This document shows, piece by piece, positions 15,562 to 24,493 of a DNA stretch of 32,055 nucleotides. The notes under the pieces are model-generated. The model was not told the origin of the DNA, did no database searches, and saw only the letters and a program-made list of their open reading frames with translations. The stretch's first letter is position 1. Every line of letters starts with the position of its first letter. The translations under genes were made by a program, and so were the position numbers. The stretch lies in NCBI RefSeq assembly GCF_001645385.1, contig NZ_LVHI01000004.1, positions 76,961 through 109,015 on the forward strand, read 5' to 3'. The DNA comes from Rhodococcoides kyotonense. Its GTDB lineage: Bacteria > Actinomycetota > Actinomycetes > Mycobacteriales > Mycobacteriaceae.

Positions 15562-16331
15562 TCACAGCCAGAACCGCATCAGATAGTTGCCGTACTGCGC
15601 GTAGATTTCCGGAACCCCCGAGAGCCCGAACAGCCAGTAGATCGCGCCGAAGAAGACCGCGTTGATCTGCGGGACGAGCAGGAACGCGACGAGGATCAGG
15701 ATGCCGTAGGCCTTGAAATTCGCCAGAGCGCGTCGCGTCTCGTAGGACAGCGACGGTTCGAGTGCGGCATACCCGTCGAGACCGGGGACCGGCAGCAGGT
15801 TCAGCACGGTCGCCATGATCTGCAGGAACGCGAGGAAGCTCAGGCCCCACCAGAAAGCGAGGTGGTCGCCGTCCGTTCCGAACAGGCGGATGACGACCAG
15901 GAGAACGACGGCAACGATCGCATTGGTGGCGGGACCGGCCAGCGAAATGCGGCGCTGCGCTTTGGGCGCGAACATCCCCTGACGCAGGTACACCGCCCCG
16001 CCGGGAAGTCCGATTCCACCGATCGCGATGAACACCACGGGCAGCACGATCGACAGCAGCGGGTGGCTGTATTTGACGGGATTCAGCGTCAGATACCCGC
16101 GCAGCTCGACTTCACGGTCACCCGCGCGATACGCGGTGTACGCGTGGCCGAACTCGTGCAGGCAGACCGTCACGATCCAGCCGGCGAAAACGAGCACGAA
16201 CACACCGACGCGCGCCGAGACGGCCGTCGGCGACGATGCGGTCCACGCGACGACACCACCCGCGACAGCGGCGACGACCACCGCGAGGAAGACCGGGCTC
16301 GGTCGGACCGAGCGTCGAATCGGCGAGATGC

Positions 16332-16335
<4 letters not shown>
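15562..16335 (-). CDS. Site-2 protease-like M50 membrane metalloprotease (Rv0359-like)
   Basis: A 257-residue polytopic protein of the M50 family, which cleaves within the membrane. The zinc-binding HEFGH (H60-E61-x-x-H64) sits in VTVCLHEFGHAYTAY, and the third-ligand motif appears as NLLPVPGLDGY. It lacks a PDZ domain, so it is the minimal rhomboid-sized type. Substrate unknown. I start at the TTG at 16335, whose TTGA overlaps the stop of the preceding Rv0358-like gene; a GTG at 16350 adds five residues. The gene pair and its place upstream of purA match Rv0358-Rv0359 of M. tuberculosis (memory). Confidence 0.88.
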
Positions 16336-18520
<2,185 letters not shown>

Positions 18521-18534
18521 TCCGCCGCGCCCTT

Positions 18535-18567
18535 GGCCCCGCAGCATTCATGCTGCGGGGCCTTTCT
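18535..18567 (+). terminator. Rho-independent terminator of purA
   Basis: GGCCCCGCAGCA and TGCTGCGGGGCC form a perfect 12-bp stem around TTCA, followed by TTTCT. It starts 14 bases after the purA stop and is the clearest intrinsic terminator in the window. Confidence 0.9.
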
Positions 18568-18928
18568 CGTTCTGAACCGCGGATCGGCAGGTAACGAATT
18601 GGATAAACCTCGTGGTCGGTTTCAGCCGATCGGGTCGGGTAGGTGTGCGCCTGCGGGCGGAGCGTCGGGCATCGTGAGGTTTTCGCGTTACTGCATTCGA
18701 ACGAACGGTCAGCTTTACACACCGTCGCAGCATGTAACGTCCGGTTGGTAAAAAGCAGTCAAAAATACCTTTTACCTTTTTCCTTTGCGTCGCTAACAGA
18801 CCCCTCGGTACCTGCGAAACAATGGACGACGCACCAGGTGCGCGGGCCGGCATCGGCCACCCGACCCGAAGAAGCTGGGTCTCCTCATCGGCCTGAGAAA
18901 GCTCGGGCCCACACGAAGAGAGAATCGT
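18568..18928 (+). promoter_or_regulatory. Long leader/regulatory region of the SipW-type cluster
   Basis: This is the only stretch of more than 300 bases without a gene. It holds a very A/T-rich block at about 18746-18782, unusual in this DNA, with inverted arms GGTAAAA (18747-18753) and TTTTACC (18770-18776) and A-tracts. Wider arms CGTTAC (18686-18691) and GTAACG (18734-18739) flank a GC-richer part. A 146-base stretch after the A/T-rich block reaches the ATG at 18929, preceded by AGAGAG. I cannot assign a -10/-35 pair with confidence. Features suit a nucleoid-silenced or tightly regulated promoter (inference). Confidence 0.55.
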
Positions 18929-19477
18929 ATGAACAAGGCAACAAAAGGCGCCGTAGCAGCGGGTGTTTCGGCCGTACTGCTGCTCGGTGGTCTCGGGTCC
19001 TTCGCTCTGTGGCAGGACACCGAAACCGTCGGTGGCGGCGAAATCAACTCGGGTGAGCTGAATTTCGAGCCGAGCGGGGCGCCGGGCGTCTGGACGGACA
19101 TCTCCGTCACGCCGAACGTCGTCATCGGTGCCGATCCGTCGGGATACCTCATCGTGCCGGGCGATGTTCTCACGTACGACACGACGTACACGGTCAATTC
19201 GGCCGGTGAGAACATCGCGGCGACGATCACCGCGGACTTCACGGGCATCGGTGGTGGAAACGAACTCGCCGCCAGGTTGAACCCGCAGGTTTCCGTCGAC
19301 GGCGGTCCTGCACTGGCCAGCGGGTCGGCTGTACCGCTCCCGTTGACATCTCCCACCCAGACGATCGAGGTAACGGTCACCATCACCTTCGACGAGACGA
19401 CTCCGGATCTGATCGCTCAGAATCAGTCGGTGAACCTGAACGATTTCACCCTGACGCTCGATCAGGTACGTCCCTGA
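18929..19477 (+). CDS. Alternate signal-mediated exported protein (SipW-III/RER_14450-like)
   Basis: A 182-residue small exported protein. The N-terminus MNKATKGAVAAGVSAVLLLG is basic then hydrophobic, and is followed by SFALWQDTETVGGGEINSGEL. That W-x-D...GG...I-x-S-G pattern marks the alternate-type signal peptides cut by SipW, and matches the family named after Rhodococcus erythropolis RER_14450 (from memory). The mature part is beta-rich, with GDVLTYDTTYTVNSAGENI and a late TIEVTVTITFDE, as in TasA/camelysin-type subunits, so it may form fibres or a coat. No cysteines are present in the mature protein. It is the first gene of the cluster, with a 10-base gap to the next. Confidence 0.85.
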   Translation: MNKATKGAVAAGVSAVLLLGGLGSFALWQDTETVGGGEINSGELNFEPSGAPGVWTDISVTPNVVIGADPSGYLIVPGDVLTYDTTYTVNSAGENIAATITADFTGIGGGNELAARLNPQVSVDGGPALASGSAVPLPLTSPTQTIEVTVTITFDETTPDLIAQNQSVNLNDFTLTLDQVRP

Positions 19478-19487
19478 TCGCTGACCT

Positions 19488-20045
19488 GTGATCAAGCACG
19501 GCCGATACTGGGCCCTCGCAGCCGCGTCCGTCGTCGTGGTGGTGGTCCTCGGATCAGCACAGACGACGGGCGCGTTGTGGCGTGACGATGCCGCGGTAAG
19601 TGGGGGCACCATCAACTCCGGCACCTTGGACATCAAGGTCGGACCCACGGGAGCCGAGGTGAACGACTACGTGCTTGCTGCGTTGGGCTCGACGAACCTC
19701 GGACCCAACGGGTTCTCTCAGGCGCCGCTGTCCGTGAAGAACGCGGGCACGGTCCCGTTCGGCTATCGCTTGCAGACGACAACGGTGACGGGGACGGTTC
19801 CATTGACGCTGACCGCGAGTATCGTTGCCGCGACCGCGAACTGCCCGTCGACGGTCGACCCGACCGGGGCGACGCAGTTGTACACCGGCAATGCAGCCGG
19901 CGCGCAGGCTCCGCTTGCACCGGGGTCCAGGGTGCTTGCACCCGGAGCCGGTGAGGTCTGGTGCTTTCGTCTCGCGGTCGGGGTCGATCCGCCGAAGAAC
20001 CAGTCGTCGACCGTGAAGTTCTCGTTCCGGGCGGACCAGACATGA
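19488..20045 (+). CDS. SipW-dependent-type signal peptide protein
   Basis: A 185-residue exported protein. MIKHGRYWALAAASVVVVVV is the hydrophobic leader, followed by TGALWRDDAAVSGGTINSGTL, which lines up with the alternate signal peptides of its neighbours at the Trp, Asp, Gly-Gly and Ser-Gly positions. The mature part has the immunoglobulin-like strand APLSVKNAGTVPFGYRLQT and two cysteines (ATANCPST and EVWCFRL) that could form a disulfide. It would be a surface or matrix subunit. The GTG at 19488 is the start. Its stop overlaps the peptidase start as ATGA at 20042-20045. Confidence 0.85.
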   Translation: MIKHGRYWALAAASVVVVVVLGSAQTTGALWRDDAAVSGGTINSGTLDIKVGPTGAEVNDYVLAALGSTNLGPNGFSQAPLSVKNAGTVPFGYRLQTTTVTGTVPLTLTASIVAATANCPSTVDPTGATQLYTGNAAGAQAPLAPGSRVLAPGAGEVWCFRLAVGVDPPKNQSSTVKFSFRADQT

Positions 20046-20638
20046 GTACCGAAGACACCGACGTCATCCCCGTGGTTCGGGCTGAGAAGCCAGTCGACGA
20101 TCGCACGGGTGTGTGGTGGTGGGTCAGTCGCGTCGTCTCGTATACCTTGCTTGCCGCAATGCTTTTCGTGCTTGCTGTGACGGTCGTCGTTCCGCGCGTG
20201 TCGGGTTCGACGCCGTACACGATCCTGACGTCTTCCATGAAGCCCACCTACCCACCCGGAACTCTCGTCGTCGTCAAGCCCGCCGATCGCTCGGAGCTGA
20301 CCGTAGGCACCCCGATCACGTACCAGATCGAGTCGGGCAAGCCCGATGTGGTGACGCACCGAATCGTCGCGACGCAACAGTCCGGCGGCGGCGTCACGAC
20401 GTACGTCACACGCGGCGACAACAATGGATCCGACGACGAGAACCCAGTGCAGATCGGTCAGGTTCGCGGCAAGGTCTGGTATTCGGTGCCGTACATGGGT
20501 TACGTCAACAACTGGCTGAACGGCGAACAGCGCCGAATCACGGTGACAGTCATAGTGATCGGCCTCGCCGGGTACGCGTTGTTCATGTTCGTCGGAGCTG
20601 GACTGGATCACCGGAAGAAGCGGAGGGCGGCGTCGTGA
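20042..20638 (+). CDS. sipW: Signal peptidase I, SipW/ER type
   Basis: A 198-residue membrane protease with one N-terminal TM segment (residues 33-52), a catalytic domain, and a C-terminal TM segment (about 166-186). Catalytic Ser65 is in TSSMKPTYPPGTLVVV, and the general base is His106 in VVTHRIVA instead of the Lys of ordinary bacterial LepB, as in SipW and eukaryotic/archaeal enzymes. The later Gly-Asp-Asn box is TRGDNNGSDDE (D126). It should process the alternate-type signal peptides encoded beside it. The start overlaps the preceding stop (ATGA) and its own stop overlaps the next start (GTGA), so production is likely coupled to its substrates. Confidence 0.9.
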   Translation: MSTEDTDVIPVVRAEKPVDDRTGVWWWVSRVVSYTLLAAMLFVLAVTVVVPRVSGSTPYTILTSSMKPTYPPGTLVVVKPADRSELTVGTPITYQIESGKPDVVTHRIVATQQSGGGVTTYVTRGDNNGSDDENPVQIGQVRGKVWYSVPYMGYVNNWLNGEQRRITVTVIVIGLAGYALFMFVGAGLDHRKKRRAAS

Positions 20639-21138
20639 ACAAGGACGTTGCCGTGCCCTGCGCAATTGTGGTCACGGCATTGGCGATCGTGGTCTTGCTC
20701 GGGACCGGCTCGGCTCGGCCGGTGCAAGCGGTCGGGTACAGCTACGACGGCGTGACGTGGGAGCATGTACTTCCTACTCCTCTGTTGGACAAGCAGATTC
20801 GATGGGTTCCCGGTGATCGGCGCGACGTGGCCTTCCATGTCTTCAACGACACGGACAACGATGGACGTATTCAGGTGCAGGTTCGGACCGACAACCGAAA
20901 ATTCGGCGAATCCTTGACGGTGTCGATCGACGGAACGCCGTACTCGTCGGGGTGTGGAGCTGTGTTGGTGGGCGCGCACGAGAAGCGTCGTATCGGGGCC
21001 ACGGTCGATATGGCTGTGAATGCAGGAAATGCAACGCAGAATGCGCAGTCGGTCGTGGAATTGATGGTGCGCTGGGACAACGAGGACGACGTCGAGTGCG
21101 CGACGGCCTCGGGTGAACGGGAAGGTGCGTACTCGTGA
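20635..21138 (+). CDS. Exported accessory protein of the SipW-type cluster
   Basis: A 167-residue protein without known function. The leader ends GTGSARPVQA, a conventional AxA-like LepB site, unlike the W-x-D type of the other substrates. The mature part has SYDGVTWEHVLPTPLLD, then IRWVPGDRRDVAFHVFNDTDNDG, a form seen in small beta-sandwich proteins linked to SipW clusters. Two cysteines (SSGCGAVLV and DVECATAS) may pair. It might be a chaperone or a cap for the fibres, by position only. The GTG at 20635 overlaps the peptidase stop (GTGA), and the stop overlaps the next start (TGATG). Confidence 0.75.
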   Translation: MNKDVAVPCAIVVTALAIVVLLGTGSARPVQAVGYSYDGVTWEHVLPTPLLDKQIRWVPGDRRDVAFHVFNDTDNDGRIQVQVRTDNRKFGESLTVSIDGTPYSSGCGAVLVGAHEKRRIGATVDMAVNAGNATQNAQSVVELMVRWDNEDDVECATASGEREGAYS

Positions 21139-21737
21139 TGGCGCGTCATACGGAGAAGCGCAGTGTGGTGTCCCGGGTGGGGGCGGCAGTAATCAGCGCC
21201 CGTGCCCGAGCCATTATGTCGATCGGCATCGTTCTCGGCCTGGGTGCGGTGGGAACCCTTGCGGCGTGGTCGGATACGTCGACGGCGACGTCGGGTACGT
21301 TCACGACAGGAACGATCGACATCACGATCGGTGACACGGCGCCGGGTGCGGACAACGTCACGCTGACGTCGCTATCGAGCACGGGCATCGCTCCGGGCAA
21401 TACGGTGTCTGCTCCGTTGACGGTCCGCAACAACAATTCCGTGCCGTTCACGTACACGATCTCGGTCGTCGCGAGCAATGCGACGCTGGGTGCCTTGCTG
21501 AACACCTCGGTGTACGCCGGATCAGCCTGTACGGGAACGGCATTGAGCACGGTGTCGGGTCTGTCTCCGTCGAAGTTCTTTCAACAGACATCCCCAGCGG
21601 GTAATTTGAGCAGGCCTCTCGCGCGGAACGACACCGATCCGCTGTGTATCAGCGTGACGATGCCGTCGACTGCTACAGCGCCGGCAACGCCTGCGTCCGG
21701 AACATTGACCTACTCGCTCGTGGCGACGTCGTCGTAG
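21138..21737 (+). CDS. SipW-dependent-type signal peptide protein
   Basis: A 199-residue protein. A basic start of about 27 residues (MARHTEKRSVVSRVGAAVI and on) precedes a hydrophobic core, MSIGIVLGLGAVGTLAAW, followed by SDTSTATSGTFTTGTIDI, an alternate-type signal motif of the same pattern as the two earlier substrates. The mature part has APLTVRNNNSVPFTYTISVV, resembling the second substrate in that strand, and two cysteine residues (AGSACTGT and DPLCISV). The ATG at 21138 overlaps the stop of the preceding gene as TGATG; a GTG at 21135 is an alternative. The stop directly abuts the next ATG. Confidence 0.85.
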   Translation: MARHTEKRSVVSRVGAAVISARARAIMSIGIVLGLGAVGTLAAWSDTSTATSGTFTTGTIDITIGDTAPGADNVTLTSLSSTGIAPGNTVSAPLTVRNNNSVPFTYTISVVASNATLGALLNTSVYAGSACTGTALSTVSGLSPSKFFQQTSPAGNLSRPLARNDTDPLCISVTMPSTATAPATPASGTLTYSLVATSS

Positions 21738-23252
21738 ATGAGTACCGACGCAGTGCGAGTCGATGCGCACGACCGAAGGCCGCGACGATGGTTACGCGAG
21801 ACCGCGCTCACCATCGGAGCTCTGACAGGCCTGCTGTGCGTTCTGGTGGCGTTGTCCGCGTTCGTGTTCGGTGTGACCCCTCTGGTGTTCAGGTCTGGGT
21901 CGATGTCACCGGCCATCGAGACGGGCGCGCTGGCATTGAGCAAGAAGACGCCTGCCGTCGACGTGCGTGTGGGCGACATCGTGAACGTCACCGATGCCGC
22001 GGGAAACGGCATCACTCACCGCGTCGTCGAGATCGGGGCGGTCGGAAGCGACAGCGTCGAACTGTTCCTGAAGGGTGATGCGAACGCGGATCCCGATGCC
22101 GAACCGTATGTCGTCTCGGAAGCAGGCAGGGTCCTGTTCAGCGTGCCGAAGCTGGGCTACGTAGTGACCTGGTTGAGTGGGCCTGTTGCAGTGTTCGCGG
22201 GTGGGGTGTTCGTCGGGGTTCTGCTGATGATCGCGTTCAGGCCGCGGGACGGGGAACGGACGCCGACCGACGACGAACCGGAAACCTTCGGTCGTCACAG
22301 CAAGATGCCGATGTCGGTGTTCGCGGTGCTGGCCACGATCGGTGCGGTCGGCTTGTCGTCCTCCAACCCTCCAGTTGCATTGGCCGCACCTCTGACCGAC
22401 ACCTCGACCGTGCCGAGCGGGGCCATCCAGACCGTCATTCCAGTACCGAGCGGATTCAGGTGTGACAACGTACTGCTCGCCGGAGCACAGCTCAGCTGGA
22501 CGAACAATCCGGCGCTGGGGTACGAACTGAGCTTCACCCCCGTGGTAGAAGGCGTCACCAACCCCGTCGTATTGCCTCCCGCGACGGGCGCGACCCGAAC
22601 GTACAACTCGGTTCAGCTCGCGTCGCTGTTGATGGTCGGCACCAGGACATTCACGCTGCGAGCGACCTTCAACGGCGTTCGCTCTGCAGCGACGGGTACC
22701 AGGGCAATCAGCTACACGACCGCTTTGATCACGTCGTGTCAGCCCGCAGGCCCTGCCGGAGCTGCCGCCCGCCTGGCACCGCAAGCCGCCCAATCGACGA
22801 CGACGACCCCGTCGCCTTCGTCCACAACGCAAGACCCCACTACGACGACGCCTACGCCTGCGCCGACAACCCCGCCTACGACGACGCCCCCGCCCACGAC
22901 GACAACGCCACCCGTCACGACGACAACCACGACCACCCCGCCACCGGTCCCCGCGGACCTGATTGCACCCCAGACCTCCCCGTCGGGCTCGGCGGTGGCG
23001 AAGGTGGTGAGCGTCGACGGTTCGCCGACGCTGCAGATCACCGACTCGTCCGGCGAGGTTCAGTACAGCGGACCGATCACGTCGTCCGCGGAATACGGCT
23101 ACGGGGTGGCCTGGGCGTCGGGCGACCAGTTGTGGCTCCTCGGACCGAGCCAGTTGGTCCGGCTCGACGGCGGGGCGTCGGGGTGGACGAGGACCATCGT
23201 GGAACCGACCTCACCGGACATACCCGCGGAAATTGCTTCGCGACTGAATTGA
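21738..23252 (+). CDS. SipW-type signal peptidase fused to a secreted Thr/Pro-linked protein
   Basis: A 504-residue composite. Residues 22-48 are TM1; 50-140 the peptidase domain, with Ser55 in RSGSMSPAIE, His94 in ITHRVVEIG and the Asp box KGDANADPD (112-120); 143-167 a second TM. This is a complete SipW-type enzyme. It continues with a charged linker and a third hydrophobic segment (MSVFAVLATIGAVGL, 192-206), followed by TDTSTVPSGAI (220-230), much like SDTSTATSGTF in the preceding substrate. Residues 240-334 look like a fibronectin-III-like domain bounded by Cys242 and Cys334, 353-405 are a Thr/Pro linker, and the last 90 form a further beta-rich domain. Topology places the C-terminal half outside if the third segment is cut or spans. 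Known SipW proteins end near residue 190, so the extension is the striking part. Confidence 0.85.
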   Translation: MSTDAVRVDAHDRRPRRWLRETALTIGALTGLLCVLVALSAFVFGVTPLVFRSGSMSPAIETGALALSKKTPAVDVRVGDIVNVTDAAGNGITHRVVEIGAVGSDSVELFLKGDANADPDAEPYVVSEAGRVLFSVPKLGYVVTWLSGPVAVFAGGVFVGVLLMIAFRPRDGERTPTDDEPETFGRHSKMPMSVFAVLATIGAVGLSSSNPPVALAAPLTDTSTVPSGAIQTVIPVPSGFRCDNVLLAGAQLSWTNNPALGYELSFTPVVEGVTNPVVLPPATGATRTYNSVQLASLLMVGTRTFTLRATFNGVRSAATGTRAISYTTALITSCQPAGPAGAAARLAPQAAQSTTTTPSPSSTTQDPTTTTPTPAPTTPPTTTPPPTTTTPPVTTTTTTTPPPVPADLIAPQTSPSGSAVAKVVSVDGSPTLQITDSSGEVQYSGPITSSAEYGYGVAWASGDQLWLLGPSQLVRLDGGASGWTRTIVEPTSPDIPAEIASRLN

Positions 23253-23347
23253 TCTTGAAGTCCACCAGACAATCTGGGTAATTCGCGGGCTTTGTTGCAG
23301 AATTGGGCGGACAATGGTCGCCAGGCGATGCTAGGGAGGGGCGGGCG

Positions 23348-23785
23348 ATGTCGAATTCTTACAACGGTCTGGACGTGTTCGAGTTTCAATTCGATCGATT
23401 CGGTTACGAGCACTCGTGGATCGGTGAACCGACCGGCGAATTCATGCTCGGACCGAACGGTGGCGGAATGATGGAGTTCGCCAAGGCTACGGTCTTCGCT
23501 CTTCCCGACGGCGGTGCGCACGAGGTCCACGGCGAGATTCTCGACTGGTACATGGCACACGGGGGACCGTACGGGCCTCTCGGCTACCCCATCAGCAACG
23601 AGAAGCCGACTCCGACGGGCTATGGCAGATACAGCTTGTTCGAGCGTGGATCGATCGGGTGGTTGCCGGAAACCGGTGCGTTCGCGATCGGTACGCCCGA
23701 GGACGATTCGTTGAATTCCAAATCCGGGACGGACGAAACGGAGTCGATTGCTCTTTCGGCTTCCGCCGTGTCGATTTCGGCTTGA
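23348..23785 (+). CDS. LGFP-repeat protein without signal peptide
   Basis: A 145-residue protein with two LGFP-type repeats. The first is degenerate (IGEPTGEF... FALPDGGAHEVHG); the second is canonical: ILDWYMAHGGPYGPLGYPIS, then RYSLFERGSIGWLPETGAFAI. LGFP repeats are common at the ends of mycolyltransferases and wall hydrolases of mycolata and are thought to bind the cell wall. The protein starts MSNSYNGLDVFEFQFDRFG, with no hydrophobic leader, so export is unexplained. The tail is acidic and Ser-rich (PEDDSLNSKSGTDETES). The ATG at 23348 has GGGAGGGG upstream. It lies 95 bases after the peptidase fusion and could be read from the same transcript. Confidence 0.85.
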   Translation: MSNSYNGLDVFEFQFDRFGYEHSWIGEPTGEFMLGPNGGGMMEFAKATVFALPDGGAHEVHGEILDWYMAHGGPYGPLGYPISNEKPTPTGYGRYSLFERGSIGWLPETGAFAIGTPEDDSLNSKSGTDETESIALSASAVSISA

Positions 23786-23825
23786 AATACCGCACGTGCG
23801 TAAAGAGAGCTTCGGAAAAGAATCG

Positions 23826-23870
23826 CGGTTTGTTATCGGTCGAATATCCGACCGCAGATAATCGAAACCG
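23826..23870. terminator. Imperfect hairpin between convergent LGFP and ogt genes
   Basis: CGGTTT and AAACCG at the ends, TTATC/GATAA inside and CGGTCG/CGACCG in the centre can pair with interruptions around AATATC. The 127 bases between the LGFP stop and the ogt stop hold nothing else. It could be a bidirectional terminator, and it does not have the AGCCCGCT core of the other palindromes. Confidence 0.5.
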
Positions 23871-23912
23871 AAGTGCAAGTGCGGTCCGACGCCGATCCGT
23901 CTGCAACGAATC

Positions 23913-24431
23913 TCAGAACAGCGTCGGTTCACCGAAACCTGCGACGCGCTCGATCGCCAAGATCTTCTCTTTCGTCGACGGTCCACCCGGCGCGGAAAAG
24001 CCGCCGACCTCGCGTCCGCCGCCGAGGACACGGTGGCACGGGACGATGATCGGCACCGGGTTGCGGCCCAGTGCTCGGCCGACGGCCTGAGCGGCCCGAG
24101 GCCGGCCCAGCCGCGCAGCCACTGCACCGTAGGTGAGCGTCGCGCCCCGGGGGATGCCACTGGTCACGTCGTACACGGCACGATCGAATTCGGACACACC
24201 CAGCACGACGGGTATCGCGGCGAAGTCCGCGGGCGACCCGTCGAGCAGGAGGACGATCTGAGTGGCGGCCCGTTCGGCCGTGCCGTCGAGCTCGCCTACG
24301 GACCCACCGAACGGCCGCAGGTAGTCGACCAGTCGCTCGTCGGGTTCGGGGAGCGCGACGGCGGTGATCCCGTGGTCGGACCAGGCGAGGCCGCAGCGGC
24401 CAAGGGCGGTATCGAACAACGCGAACGGCAC
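23913..24431 (-). CDS. ogt: Methylated-DNA-protein cysteine methyltransferase
   Basis: A 172-residue DNA repair protein that transfers the alkyl group of O6-alkylguanine to its own cysteine and is used up. The active site PCHRV (C132) lies in PIIVPCHRVLGGG, preceded by IPRGATLTYGAVAARLGRP with the DNA-binding helix and arginine finger AVGRALGRNP. Following residues VGGFSAPGG complete the family signature. The N-terminal half has the usual Ogt alpha/beta domain. The start is the GTG at 24431. It is divergent from the MocR gene, with 62 bases between. Confidence 0.95.
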   Translation of the reverse strand: MPFALFDTALGRCGLAWSDHGITAVALPEPDERLVDYLRPFGGSVGELDGTAERAATQIVLLLDGSPADFAAIPVVLGVSEFDRAVYDVTSGIPRGATLTYGAVAARLGRPRAAQAVGRALGRNPVPIIVPCHRVLGGGREVGGFSAPGGPSTKEKILAIERVAGFGEPTLF

Positions 24432-24493
24432 CAGTCCACTGTATCGGAAATTGGACTTGATTCACGAGGCCGGTCGAGCGAATACTGGCAGGC

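Noticed and set aside
18643..19056. Small plus-strand open frame over the start of the first SipW-type substrate
   Set aside because: It overlaps the real gene in another frame, has no ribosome binding site and mixed composition.
22779..22960. Short tandem repeat or CRISPR-like pattern of ACG/ACC/CCG triplets
   Set aside because: It is codon repetition for a Thr/Pro linker; there are no spacers or constant repeat units. The same holds for 5020-5140 in the lipoprotein.
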